Below, piece after piece: positions 25,507-34,342 of a DNA stretch of 64,000 nucleotides (position 1 is the stretch's first letter; each line of letters starts with the position of its first letter). Source of the stretch: JBAXTE01 sp964653595. Its GTDB lineage: Bacteria; Bacteroidota; Bacteroidia; Bacteroidales; WCHB1-69. The DNA lies in assembly GCA_964653595.1 (NCBI GenBank), contig CAZZHH010000008.1:16900-80899 (forward strand). The letters are read 5' to 3'. The notes under the pieces were generated by a model. That model was not told the origin of the DNA and searched no databases. It saw only the letters and a program-made list of their open reading frames with translations. The position numbers and the translations under genes were made by a program.

Positions 25507-27408
25507 TTAGTAAATTGTAATTTTCGATTTTGCTGGATATGAAATTTTATATTCGTACGAAAGGGTTGTTTTTTCTCTCGGTTTTAAGGTTAAAAGCCAT
25601 GTTACAATACCAGTCTCTTGGTTAAACGAACCATTTTCAAATTTGAGGTTGGTAACTTCTACATTGTTGCTTTTAGCAATAGGTATCTGCTCTTCTACTC
25701 GAATTTGAATGGGGATATTTTTCGTGTTTTTGAAATTGAGATTATAGGCAAATACCTCTTCTCTCTTGGATCCCAAAGTAGTTTTTTCTGACTTGTTTTT
25801 TATCCGTTCTCGTTGCAAGACAATGCTTTTGTCATAACCTAAGGAAACTTCAGTAGTGTCGTCTGTTGTTGGAACTTGTAAAGTCGATGTAGTCACATAG
25901 TTGCCATTTAAAAACACATTTATCGGTCCAGGTTCAAATCCTGAATTCTCTATTCCGATCAACTTAGCTGTTAAAAAAACCTGAGGGTTTAATTCCGGTG
26001 CAGCATAATATTGATACATGGTGTTAAAATCAGATTTGTTAATCTCCACTTGATTTTCTTTCCCATCAGAAAGTATGGTATAGCGGGTGTTAATTTTAAA
26101 TTCTGTATTCGTCATGGTGTTATAGGTTGTATAAGATGGTTTATCAGCTTCTTTTTTCATTAATGGTTTTTGATAACTGACTTCTACGGTTTGTAGCTCA
26201 GAATAAGATTGACGCATGATAATATTGTAATTTGTACTCGTTAAATAGTGTTTTAAATTTGCAAAACCCACGTAGGAGCAAACGATATATTCGGCTTCGG
26301 GAGTGACTGGTTTCATCGAAAAAAATCCATCCAAGTCGCTTTGGACAGCCAATATTAGTTTGTTGTTTTTATCCATGAGTTGAATATTCACAAATGGCAA
26401 AGGTTCGCCAGTTTCATCTTTAATATTGCCAAAAATCCGATCTACATTTCCATTAAGGGTTCGGTGTGTTCCAATGGTAGTAGGAATACTTTGTGATTTT
26501 GAATTGTATACATTCGATACTATGGAATTCGTTTTAGAATAAGTCTCTTGTATCGCAAAATACCTTCGATAAGCTTTTGTGAAATTATTGTTTTGAGTAG
26601 GATTTCCTGTGGATAACGTGAGTTCAATGTCTTTCCAATCAATTCCAGTAATTTGCCATACATTGGCTTTATAGGCTATCATCAATTTATCGGAAACTCC
26701 ATCTGAGCGAATATCATATGTAGGATTCCATCCACAATTAGGAACTAAAAAATCTATAGTTAATTGAATCTCTCCCTCTGTTTCTGCAGTTAAGTCAATG
26801 ATAATGGAAGATTCACTATCAGAAGCCTTGCTTAAGTTTTGTAACTCGTACATCAGTGCATTAATTTTCTTTTGCACAGTGTCTTGTTTTGTTTTATTGG
26901 CAATGGAGAAAATTTTAAATTCAGCAAAACGTGGAGCGTAATAATCCATTGCAGTCTTTAAATCGATAAGTTTTAATCCCGTGGTTTCGCTTCCAACTAT
27001 TTGGTTATTGATTAATACATCGTATTCGTTTTTTGCAATCTCATAATCATTTTTTAAATCGCTTAAAACGGAGTATAAACTATCTCTTTTTTGAATAACT
27101 AGATTCGATTTTGATTTTTTATCTAATGTATCTAACTCCTTTGAATAGGCACTGTGCGTTATCGAATTTATGGTAAATAGCCCTTTCCCTCCAACTTGTA
27201 CCGACTCTTTATTGATGTTTCTGGGAAGTCCCCTAAATTCTATGATATTAGGTCCTTTAACTACTTTTACAGTGCTTTCCGATTTGGCAAATGCTCCATT
27301 TCTGTATAAAACTACCTGTTTGATTTTGCCAGTTGTAATAATTGGCTCTTGACACCAAATAAAAGAAGGGAATAGTGCGATGATTATAAAGAAGAATGTG
27401 TTTCTCAT
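25507..27408 (-). CDS. DUF4139/MuiA-family protein with inserted CarboxypepD_reg-like domain
   Basis: A 633-aa paralogue of the next gene: signal peptide (about 1-20), beta domain, coiled coil (about 100-200), then the DUF4139 region. Between the two DUF4139 halves (about 324-411) lies an extra domain with G-N-I-K-D-E-T-G-E-P-L-P-F-V-N-I and S-D-L-D-G-F-F-S-M, the signature of carboxypeptidase-regulatory-like Ig domains usually found at the start of SusC receptors. The smaller copy has a short Ser/Gly-rich linker at this place. Both lie in one minus-strand unit. Function unknown; envelope location is likely. Confidence 0.8.
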   Translation of the reverse strand: MRNTFFFIIIALFPSFIWCQEPIITTGKIKQVVLYRNGAFAKSESTVKVVKGPNIIEFRGLPRNINKESVQVGGKGLFTINSITHSAYSKELDTLDKKSKSNLVIQKRDSLYSVLSDLKNDYEIAKNEYDVLINNQIVGSETTGLKLIDLKTAMDYYAPRFAEFKIFSIANKTKQDTVQKKINALMYELQNLSKASDSESSIIIDLTAETEGEIQLTIDFLVPNCGWNPTYDIRSDGVSDKLMIAYKANVWQITGIDWKDIELTLSTGNPTQNNNFTKAYRRYFAIQETYSKTNSIVSNVYNSKSQSIPTTIGTHRTLNGNVDRIFGNIKDETGEPLPFVNIQLMDKNNKLILAVQSDLDGFFSMKPVTPEAEYIVCSYVGFANLKHYLTSTNYNIIMRQSYSELQTVEVSYQKPLMKKEADKPSYTTYNTMTNTEFKINTRYTILSDGKENQVEINKSDFNTMYQYYAAPELNPQVFLTAKLIGIENSGFEPGPINVFLNGNYVTTSTLQVPTTDDTTEVSLGYDKSIVLQRERIKNKSEKTTLGSKREEVFAYNLNFKNTKNIPIQIRVEEQIPIAKSNNVEVTNLKFENGSFNQETGIVTWLLTLKPREKTTLSYEYKISYPAKSKITIY

Positions 27409-27666
27409 GAGAACTCATTTTTGTTTTGTAAATACTTTTTCGAAATTATGAAAATATGTGATTGAATTTCATTTTAGTTGAAAATAAATGATGAAATGGG
27501 TACTTTATTCTTGAATTTTTTTTAAAAAATGTTGTCCGATTTTTAATTATCTCCTTTTAAAAGAGCCTTTTCCAATAAGGGAAGGATAAATGAATCATTA
27601 ACTCAAAAAAATCTTTTTTTACAATATTCCCCAATTTTTACTAATTTTATCGAAAAATAATAAATA

Positions 27667-28971
27667 ATGTCGATATTTGAGATTCAAGGCGGTAATAGTT
27701 TGCATGGAGAGATAACTCCACAGGGTGCAAAAAATGAGGCACTACAGGTTATTTGTGGGGTTTTACTCACCTCCGAAAAAGTCACTATTTCTAATATTCC
27801 CAATATTAGAGATGTAAACAATCTAATTGAGTTACTTGCCGAACTAGGAGTTAAAGTCACCAAAGAAAATGAAGATACCTATTCTTTTGAGGCAGGAGAG
27901 ATTGATTTTAATTATTTAAAAACGGATTCATATATAGCTAAAGCGAGAAGCATTCGAGGATCTATCATGATTTTGGGGCCTATGTTGGCACGTTTCGGAC
28001 ATGGTTTTGCACCACGACCTGGTGGCGATAAAATAGGTCGTCGCAGATTAGATACCCACTTTATTGGGTTGCAGAAGCTGGGAGCCAAGTTTGATTTCTG
28101 TGAAGATGCTAAAGTTTTTGAAATCAAAGCAGAAAATCTCAAAGGCTGTTATATGCTTTTAGACGAAGCATCTGTTACTGGGACTGCCAATGTAATTATG
28201 GCTGCTGTAATGGCTGAAGGAACTACTACCGTATTTAATGCCGCTTGTGAGCCTTATCTTGTTCAACTTTGCAAAATGCTGAACAATATGGGGGCGAAGA
28301 TTTCTGGAGTAGGTTCAAATTTGCTTACCATCGAAGGAGTAGAAAAAATGCATGGTTGTACCCACCGATTACTACCCGATATGATTGAAATAGGTAGTTT
28401 TATTGGCTTAGCCGCAATGACACGTTCACATATTCGCATAAAAAATGTTAGTTATGACAATTTAGGTATCATCCCCGATGTTTTTCGCAAATTGGGTATC
28501 ATTATCATTCACGAAAATGATGATTTAATTATTCCGGAACAGAAATCATATGAAGTAGAGTCGTTTATGGATGGTTCAATCATGACTATATCTGATGCTC
28601 CATGGCCTGGATTTACCCCCGATTTAATAAGCATTGCACTAGTTACTGCCATTCAAGCAAAAGGAAGTGTGCTAATCCATCAAAAGATGTTTGAAAGTCG
28701 CCTCTTTTTCGTTGATAAATTGATTGACATGGGAGCACAAATCATCTTATGCGATCCACATAGAGCTACCGTGATTGGTCTTGACCATAAAACGGAATTA
28801 AAAGGAATAGAAATGACTTCCCCCGATATTAGAGCAGGAGTAGCACAATTAATCGCAGCTCTATCTGCAAAAGGCAAGAGTACTATCTATAACATTGAAC
28901 AAATTGAAAGAGGATATCAAAACATAGATGGTAGATTGCGAAATATGGGTGCAGAAATTATAAAAAAATAA
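27667..28971 (+). CDS. murA: UDP-N-acetylglucosamine 1-carboxyvinyltransferase
   Basis: A 434-aa cytoplasmic enzyme that transfers enolpyruvate from PEP to UDP-GlcNAc, the first committed step of peptidoglycan synthesis. Family marks: N-terminal G-G-N-S-L-H-G-E-I with Q-G-A-K-N-E-A-L (Lys22 and Asn23), G-P-M-L-A-R-F-G-H-G (about 114-123), and the C-terminal G-Y-x-N-I-D-G-R-L. The mobile catalytic loop reads R-P-G-G-D-K-I-G, with Asp121 where E. coli has Cys115. That replacement is known in other bacteria and gives fosfomycin insensitivity. The gene leads into the acyl cluster, 18 bases downstream. Confidence 0.95.
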   Translation: MSIFEIQGGNSLHGEITPQGAKNEALQVICGVLLTSEKVTISNIPNIRDVNNLIELLAELGVKVTKENEDTYSFEAGEIDFNYLKTDSYIAKARSIRGSIMILGPMLARFGHGFAPRPGGDKIGRRRLDTHFIGLQKLGAKFDFCEDAKVFEIKAENLKGCYMLLDEASVTGTANVIMAAVMAEGTTTVFNAACEPYLVQLCKMLNNMGAKISGVGSNLLTIEGVEKMHGCTHRLLPDMIEIGSFIGLAAMTRSHIRIKNVSYDNLGIIPDVFRKLGIIIIHENDDLIIPEQKSYEVESFMDGSIMTISDAPWPGFTPDLISIALVTAIQAKGSVLIHQKMFESRLFFVDKLIDMGAQIILCDPHRATVIGLDHKTELKGIEMTSPDIRAGVAQLIAALSAKGKSTIYNIEQIERGYQNIDGRLRNMGAEIIKK

Positions 28972-28989
28972 TGATCGTAAAATTGGGAA

Positions 28990-30207
28990 ATGATTAAAAG
29001 TTTATTACTATATTCGAAATTTGTTTGGAAATCTGTTCTCTCATCCGATGAACGAATGTTGCTCAAAAGAGAATGGAAAAGAGTTTTTTTCGAAAATCCA
29101 AATATCAAACAAGCCCGCGAACATAAAGTGGACGCCAATCAAATTAGAAAATCTTTGTATATGGCTGTAGAATGGCTTCTTCGAGCACAATATAACATGA
29201 AAGATTATGGATTTGGTTCGTATCGGATAGGAAAAGGATGGACCACTTCTTATCCCGAAACCACTGGATATATTATTCCTACCTTGATGAATTATGCCAT
29301 TCGTAAAAATGAAAAGGAGATCATCAACTGTTGTATTAGAGCTTCTCAATGGCTGATATCTATCCAACAACCCTCTGGTGGATGGCAAGGACAAACTCTG
29401 GAAGACAACTGCCCTGAAGTGGTTTTTAATACAGGTCAAATAATCCGTGGTCTTGTGTCGGTATACAATTATACCAAAGATGAAATTTATTTAAATTCTG
29501 CTATAAAAGCTGCAGACTGGCTTTGTTCAATTCAAGAAGAGAATGGATCGTGGGTAAAACATGCTTTTATGGGGGTAGAAAGAGTCTATGACAGCTATGT
29601 TGACGTTCCCCTTCTTCAGTTATATATAATTACAGGAAATATACTGTATAAAGATACAGCTGTTCGAAACTTAGAGTGGATTGTAAATCATAAACAACAT
29701 GCAAATGGTTGGTTTTCTGATTGCGATAATACGATAAAGCATAATCACAAACCGATTTTACACACAATTGCTTATACTATAGATGGGTTAATAACATGTG
29801 GCCAATTACTAAATGAAGAAAAATATATAAAAGCTGGACAAAAATCGGCAAACAAACTTTTGGATTGTTATAATACCGATCGAATTTTATATGGTAGGTA
29901 CGATAAAAAATGGAAAGGTAGCCAAATGCCAATCTTGACTGGATATGCTCAAATGGCAATAGTATGGATGAATTTATACCATTTAACCAACAATAAAGCA
30001 TATCTAAATGGGGCTTTAGAATTAAACAGACAACTTGTATGGCTCCAACGTGCCGACGATTGTTCCTTAGAATCTATCCGCGGTGCAATTAGTGGGTCGT
30101 TTCCAATTTGGGGAAAGTACGAGCCATTTTCATATCCTAATTGGGCTACAAAATATTTCGTAGATGCTCTTTTGCTTGAAGTGGATGAGTTAAATGTTGT
30201 TATATAA
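28990..30207 (+). CDS. Alpha/alpha-toroid protein (epimerase/lyase or prenyltransferase-like fold)
   Basis: A 405-aa soluble protein with repeated helical-hairpin units whose inner helices start with W-L: A-V-E-W-L-L-R-A-Q (about 54-62), A-S-Q-W-L-I-S-I-Q (about 119-127), A-D-W-L-C-S-I-Q (about 176-183). Between them are G-G-W and G-S-W turns. A conserved-looking T-S-Y-P-E-T-T-G-Y-I-I-P-T motif lies near 83-95. This is the (alpha/alpha) toroid of uronyl C5-epimerases, polysaccharide lyases and squalene-type cyclases; relatives sit in surface-glycan loci. No signal peptide is seen. Which reaction it performs is not readable. It follows murA by 18 bases. Confidence 0.6.
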   Translation: MIKSLLLYSKFVWKSVLSSDERMLLKREWKRVFFENPNIKQAREHKVDANQIRKSLYMAVEWLLRAQYNMKDYGFGSYRIGKGWTTSYPETTGYIIPTLMNYAIRKNEKEIINCCIRASQWLISIQQPSGGWQGQTLEDNCPEVVFNTGQIIRGLVSVYNYTKDEIYLNSAIKAADWLCSIQEENGSWVKHAFMGVERVYDSYVDVPLLQLYIITGNILYKDTAVRNLEWIVNHKQHANGWFSDCDNTIKHNHKPILHTIAYTIDGLITCGQLLNEEKYIKAGQKSANKLLDCYNTDRILYGRYDKKWKGSQMPILTGYAQMAIVWMNLYHLTNNKAYLNGALELNRQLVWLQRADDCSLESIRGAISGSFPIWGKYEPFSYPNWATKYFVDALLLEVDELNVVI

Positions 30208-30248
30208 GACTGTTTTATTGGTTTAAATCGGTAATTTTTTTTCAAATC

Positions 30249-31094
30249 ATGGGAAATCAATTTGAGTACTTAACCCTTGCTTCTTCTCTTCATTTAAAAG
30301 GGGATGAGGTGATTTTTTTAAGTGCTGATTTAACTCGATTGGCCATGTTGTGTGCTAAAAACAAAGTTCAATTTAAAGCTGATGAATTTATACAAAGTTT
30401 TATGCATCAACTTCCCAGCGGTACCCTAGTGATACCAACCTATACCGACAACCTTACTGACGGAATGACCTTTGATGTCCTAAAAAGCAAACCTAACATT
30501 GGGGCTATTGCAGTTCGTGCTTTTCAACATAGCTCATTTTTTAGAACATCCGATCCATTTCATTCTATGGCTGTGTGGGGAAAACATCTTCAACCATTTA
30601 AAGAAATAACAGATAACCATACGTTTGGTAAAAATTCCGCTTTTGGAGTTCTTCATCAATTAAATGCAAAGATGGTTATGATAGACCTAACTTTAAACCA
30701 AAATTTTACATTTCTACATTATTGTGAAGAATCCGCTAATGTATTCTGGCGGAAACTAGTAAAACACAAAATGAATATTGTGAATGAAGAAGGAGCGATG
30801 ATTGAAAAAGAGTTTTGGTTTTACACTCGTAAACTTGGGTATCAAAATGCGCTGGATCCTCTCGAAAAAATACTAACCCACGAAGGGTATATAACTTCTT
30901 TCGATTGGAAAGGTGTTTCGATAAAAACACTGGATTTTTCTCCTGTTTTTGATAGAATATTAATGGATATTAAAAACAACAAAGGGAGGTCTTTTCGTCG
31001 ATTTTCAGTCTATGAGTTTTTTAAAGCAATTCTAAAAAAAATCAAATTATATTTGTATGACAACATTTCATTATCCACTAGAATTTTTTTTTAA
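30249..31094 (+). CDS. AAC(3)-family N-acyltransferase
   Basis: A 281-aa cytoplasmic protein of the aminoglycoside N3-acetyltransferase fold. Supporting motifs: an early G-D-E-V-I-F-L-S-A-D (about 18-27), L-V-I-P-T-Y-T-D (about 60-67), the family signature R-T-S-D-P-F-H-S-M (about 99-107) with the probable catalytic His105, and F-G-K-N-S-A-F-G-V-L. Such enzymes transfer an acyl group from CoA (or possibly a carrier protein) to an amine. In this setting a sugar or lipid amine is more likely than an antibiotic. Its 3' end overlaps the next gene by 38 bases. Confidence 0.75.
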   Translation: MGNQFEYLTLASSLHLKGDEVIFLSADLTRLAMLCAKNKVQFKADEFIQSFMHQLPSGTLVIPTYTDNLTDGMTFDVLKSKPNIGAIAVRAFQHSSFFRTSDPFHSMAVWGKHLQPFKEITDNHTFGKNSAFGVLHQLNAKMVMIDLTLNQNFTFLHYCEESANVFWRKLVKHKMNIVNEEGAMIEKEFWFYTRKLGYQNALDPLEKILTHEGYITSFDWKGVSIKTLDFSPVFDRILMDIKNNKGRSFRRFSVYEFFKAILKKIKLYLYDNISLSTRIFF

Positions 31095-31653
31095 AATAAC
31101 AACGCTCGCTAACGATTTTACTGTAACCGATTCGTATGGGAATCAACTATCTTATGTACGTCAAAAAATGCTGAAATTGATAGAAGAAGTAGTCGTATAT
31201 ACAAATGACTCTAAAAGCGAAGTGGCATATAGAATGAAAGCAAATAAGTGGATTGATTTTTCGGCTACTTTTGTTATCTCTAATTCACAAGGGGTTGAAT
31301 TGGGTCGGATTGTTAGAAAAGGATGGGCATCCATTTGGAAAGCAAGATATGAAATCTATGATCGTAACCAAAACAAGCTATTTCTGATTAAAGAGGATAA
31401 TGCATGGATAAAATTAATAGATAGCTTAATTGGAGAAATACCTGTTTTAAATTTCTTTACCGGATATTTATTTAATCCCACCTATTCTCTTATTAACATG
31501 AGTGAAATTTCACTTATGCAACTTAAAAAAGAGTCTTCCTTTTTTGGAAGAAGATTTAAGCTTCTCAAAATAAACCAAATGGATAACAACCATGAAGAGG
31601 TTGCAGTTTTAGCTTGGATGATGATGGTCTTGCTGGAACGTAGAAGAGGATAA
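31057..31653 (+). CDS. LURP-one/tubby-like beta-barrel protein
   Basis: A 198-aa protein with a pattern of about a dozen short beta strands: L-A-N-D-F-T-V-T-D-S-Y-G-N, Y-V-R-Q-K-M-L-K-L-I-E-E, then G-R-I-V-R-K, A-R-Y-E-I-Y-D-R-N. That is the LURP-one-related (tubby C-terminal-like) fold, whose members may bind phospholipids; function in bacteria is unknown. One hydrophobic segment lies in the C-terminal third (about 130-145). I keep the ATG at 31057, inside the preceding gene, because the fold starts straight after it. A later start would remove the first strands. Confidence 0.55.
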   Translation: MTTFHYPLEFFFKITTLANDFTVTDSYGNQLSYVRQKMLKLIEEVVVYTNDSKSEVAYRMKANKWIDFSATFVISNSQGVELGRIVRKGWASIWKARYEIYDRNQNKLFLIKEDNAWIKLIDSLIGEIPVLNFFTGYLFNPTYSLINMSEISLMQLKKESSFFGRRFKLLKINQMDNNHEEVAVLAWMMMVLLERRRG

Positions 31654-31660
31654 TTTTTAC

Positions 31661-31668
31661 TATCTTTG
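31661..31668 (+). promoter_or_regulatory. -7 box upstream of the ACP gene
   Basis: TATCTTTG is 32 bases before the ACP start. The only TTG upstream is 28 bases away (31630-31632), longer than the consensus spacing. It would give the ACP-to-FemAB genes their own transcript. Confidence 0.5.
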
Positions 31669-31700
31669 CTAATAACAACACAATAAATATATCAATACCT

Positions 31701-31997
31701 ATGAAAGAGATTGTACTTCGTTTTATTTATGAAGCGATAGATGAAACTAATGAAATGCTAGATGATGACCGTAAAATACTTAAAAGTCTGGATACAAAAT
31801 TGTACGGTACAGGCTCACATCTTGATTCTATTGAGTTGGTAAATTTGATAGTAGCAGTGGAACAAAAAATCGAAGAGTTTTTTCAAAAAGAGATTACCCT
31901 TGCCGATGAACGTATTATGCAAATGACTCATAACCCCTTCTCTAATGTGGAAAGATTTGCTGAATACGTGGATATGATTATTTCAGAAAAAAAATAA
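31701..31997 (+). CDS. Acyl carrier protein (dedicated, non-FabF type)
   Basis: A 98-aa acidic helical protein with the phosphopantetheine site L-D-S-I-E-L-V-N (Ser43) at the start of helix 2, as in acyl or peptidyl carrier proteins. It differs from housekeeping AcpP, whose site is D-S-L-D-x-V-E, and has a longer N-terminus. It lies 2 bases before the ketoreductase-like gene and close to a KAS III gene, so it very likely carries the acyl chain these enzymes build. Attachment of the prosthetic group would need a transferase encoded elsewhere. Confidence 0.8.
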   Translation: MKEIVLRFIYEAIDETNEMLDDDRKILKSLDTKLYGTGSHLDSIELVNLIVAVEQKIEEFFQKEITLADERIMQMTHNPFSNVERFAEYVDMIISEKK

Positions 31998-31999
31998 TA

Positions 32000-32707
32000 A
32001 TGAAAACAATCCTGATAAGTGGTGTCTCTGGAAGTATAGGCAGTTTTTTGGCTAATTTTTTTTTAGATAAAGGATTTTTTGTTATTGGGATAAGCCGTAG
32101 AAGTCACTCTGTCGATAAATTCGTAGATTCTTATCAACATTTTTCGGTAGATTTGGCTGATCAAAAATCGATAAGTGTTTTTTTTAAAAAAGTTAGAGAA
32201 CGTAAAATTACAATAGATGGTTTTATTCATTGTGCTGGTTTGTCCTCTTCTGCTATTACTACTAGTATAAGCAATCAGGTTGTCCACGAACTGATGGATG
32301 TTAACTTTATTGGGTCGATTGCTTTTTTGAAAGAAGTTCTAAAAATCATGAATCCCCATAAAAAAGGGTCCGTAGTCAATATGAGTAGTATTACTGCATC
32401 TGCTTTTAATCATGGTAGTGCAACTTACGCATCGTCGAAGGTGGCTTTTGAGCATTTTTGCAAGCAAGCAGCTATCGAAAATAGCAGGTATGGAATCCGA
32501 ATCAACACACTTAGATTGCCTTTAGTTGAAGAAACCAACATGAACAATAGTCTATCCCCAGGTACGAAAAATGATTTGATGAGTGGTGTAATCCTTCAAA
32601 GAGAAATTAAACTCCAAGAAATTGCGAATGTATGCAATTGGCTTATTAGTGAAGAATCTTCGGTGATAACAGGTGAAATTATGACTCCTGGAGGAGGTAG
32701 ATGGTGA
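32000..32707 (+). CDS. Short-chain dehydrogenase/reductase, FabG-like
   Basis: A 235-aa classical SDR. The dinucleotide loop G-V-S-G-S-I-G is at 8-14, H-C-A-G at 77-80, N-M-S-S at 127-130, and the catalytic Y-A-S-S-K at 143-147 (Tyr143, Lys147, Ser129/130). The end T-P-G-G-G-R-W resembles FabG-type reductases. In this operon it probably reduces the 3-oxo group of an acyl chain on the adjacent carrier protein. It starts 2 bases after the ACP stop and overlaps the hydrolase gene by 7 bases. Confidence 0.85.
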   Translation: MKTILISGVSGSIGSFLANFFLDKGFFVIGISRRSHSVDKFVDSYQHFSVDLADQKSISVFFKKVRERKITIDGFIHCAGLSSSAITTSISNQVVHELMDVNFIGSIAFLKEVLKIMNPHKKGSVVNMSSITASAFNHGSATYASSKVAFEHFCKQAAIENSRYGIRINTLRLPLVEETNMNNSLSPGTKNDLMSGVILQREIKLQEIANVCNWLISEESSVITGEIMTPGGGRW

Positions 32708-33321
32708 ATCGAGTGCATGTAATTAAAAATGGTAGTCAATCTGAAAATGCATATTTGGTTGTGGATGATCACCATCAAACCATCCTTATAGATCCAGGTA
32801 TAGATTCTGTTGCAATTATCGATTTCATTCAGAATAATAACCTAATTCCTATTATGATTCTTGCTACTCATGGTCATTGGGATCATATTAGTGCGGTCTC
32901 TGAGTTGGTAGAATATTATCATATTCCATTCTATGCTCATCCAAACGATCAAAAATTGATTAAGTCTGCCAATTTATATCGATTTTTGGTAGATAAATTG
33001 CCAGTTGTAAAAGTGCCGAAGATCGATTTTCATTTGCAGCATATGCACCCGATCACAAAGGGGTCGTTTGAAATTACTCCCTTTTTAGTTGGATCCCACA
33101 CATCGGGTAGTGTGTTTTTGCTTGTAGATAATTTATTGTTTACGGGAGATGTTTTATTAAAAGGAAAAATTGACGAGGATAACAAACGGAATAATTGGAA
33201 GCAGCTTGTCGAAATTCTAGAAAATATACGTAATTTAGCGGATGATATCGTGGTATATCCCGGACATGGTTCACAAACTAGGTTGCAGGATGAGATCATC
33301 TCTTTCAAAGATCTAAAATAA
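32701..33321 (+). CDS. MBL-fold metallo-hydrolase (glyoxalase II-like)
   Basis: A 206-aa hydrolase with the metal-binding T-H-G-H-W-D-H motif (His57, His59, Asp61, His62), a further ligand candidate in V-G-S-H-T-S-G-S and F-T-G-D-V-L, and the last histidine in V-Y-P-G-H-G-S. The whole shape is that of the glyoxalase II branch, which hydrolyses thioesters. Lying between a ketoreductase-like and a KAS III gene, it may release or edit acyl-ACP or acyl-CoA. That role is inference; other MBL activities are possible. Confidence 0.8.
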   Translation: MVNRVHVIKNGSQSENAYLVVDDHHQTILIDPGIDSVAIIDFIQNNNLIPIMILATHGHWDHISAVSELVEYYHIPFYAHPNDQKLIKSANLYRFLVDKLPVVKVPKIDFHLQHMHPITKGSFEITPFLVGSHTSGSVFLLVDNLLFTGDVLLKGKIDEDNKRNNWKQLVEILENIRNLADDIVVYPGHGSQTRLQDEIISFKDLK

Positions 33322-33328
33322 TACAATT

Positions 33329-34339
33329 ATGAATGCAAAAATTGGCCATATTTCCTATTATTTACCGAAGTTAAAAGTTACAAACGAACAATTGGAAGCA
33401 TTGTTTCCAAGTTGGAATGTTAAGTCTTTGGTGAAAAAAACGGGAGTTATTCAACGTTTTATTGCGGAAGAAGATGAGACAGCATTAGACCTTTCGGTGG
33501 CAGCATGTAAGAAGTTTTTTTCTGAAACAGAAATGAATCCATCCGAAATAGACGCCATTTTATATTGTACTCAATCTCCAGATTACATCATGCCTCCCAA
33601 TTCGCTTTTGCTTCATCGTCATTTTGATTTTAGAAACAATATACCTGCTTTTGATATTAATCTGGCATGCTCTGGGTATATTTATGCCCTCTCTATAGCC
33701 AAGTCGATGGTTGTTGCTGGGATGGCTAAAAATGTCTTGCTTGTGACTGCCGATACCTATTCCAAATATATCAATCCGAAAGACCGCTCTACAAGGACTC
33801 TTTTTGGGGACGGAGCTTCTGTTACTTTAGTTGAACCATGCTCTGATACAATCGGGATTTTATCACAATCATTGGGTTCTGATGGAAAATTTTTTAAAAA
33901 AATGTATATCCCTGCCGGTGGTTTGAGAAGACCAAAATGCGGATCTACTGCTTTTGAAGATATTGATGCAGTTGGAAATGTCAAGAACGAAGAACAAATT
34001 CACATGGATGGATTAGGGATATGGAATTTTGTTAGAACGAAGGTGCCAACTCATATCGAGCAGTTTTTAGATAGTTCAAACGTGAAAATAGATTCGATTG
34101 ATCGATTTATTTTTCACCAAGCAAGCAAATTAACATTAGATTCACTGGTGAAGATCTTGAAAATTAATCCTGAGAAGTTTTTTACCAACATCGAAAATAT
34201 TGGCAACACTGTTTCTTCATCAATTCCTATTGCGATTGCAGATGCTCGAAAAAAGGGATGGTTAGAAGAGGGTAATTTGGTGCTTTTAACTGGTTTTGGA
34301 GTAGGGTTGTCGTATGGTTCAATTTTGTATAAAGTATAA
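33329..34339 (+). CDS. 3-oxoacyl-ACP synthase III-like (KAS III) enzyme
   Basis: A 336-aa thiolase-fold enzyme with the complete KAS III triad: Cys114 in N-L-A-C-S-G-Y, His263 in F-H-Q-A-S, and Asn293 in G-N-T-V-S-S-S-I-P. KAS III joins an acyl-CoA to malonyl-ACP. Here it is probably a dedicated paralogue: it is embedded with an ACP, a reductase and modifying enzymes, and lacks fatty-acid genes next to it. It begins 7 bases after the hydrolase gene and ends 3 bases before the deacetylase gene. Chain length and starter are unknown. Confidence 0.88.
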   Translation: MNAKIGHISYYLPKLKVTNEQLEALFPSWNVKSLVKKTGVIQRFIAEEDETALDLSVAACKKFFSETEMNPSEIDAILYCTQSPDYIMPPNSLLLHRHFDFRNNIPAFDINLACSGYIYALSIAKSMVVAGMAKNVLLVTADTYSKYINPKDRSTRTLFGDGASVTLVEPCSDTIGILSQSLGSDGKFFKKMYIPAGGLRRPKCGSTAFEDIDAVGNVKNEEQIHMDGLGIWNFVRTKVPTHIEQFLDSSNVKIDSIDRFIFHQASKLTLDSLVKILKINPEKFFTNIENIGNTVSSSIPIAIADARKKGWLEEGNLVLLTGFGVGLSYGSILYKV

Positions 34340-34342
34340 AGG

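Noticed and set aside
29041..29439. Minus-strand ORF of 132 codons inside the toroid gene
   Set aside because: The plus-strand frame has repeated W-L helical motifs over its whole length; the antisense frame has no recognisable features.
30249..31094. Aminoglycoside resistance gene
   Set aside because: The fold is AAC(3)-like, but the gene is embedded in an acyl/glycan-type cluster with no mobile element, so antibiotic acetylation is not supported.
32701..33321. Beta-lactamase
   Set aside because: The H-G-H-W-D-H motif and overall form are of the glyoxalase II branch; there is no signal peptide and the operon context is acyl metabolism.
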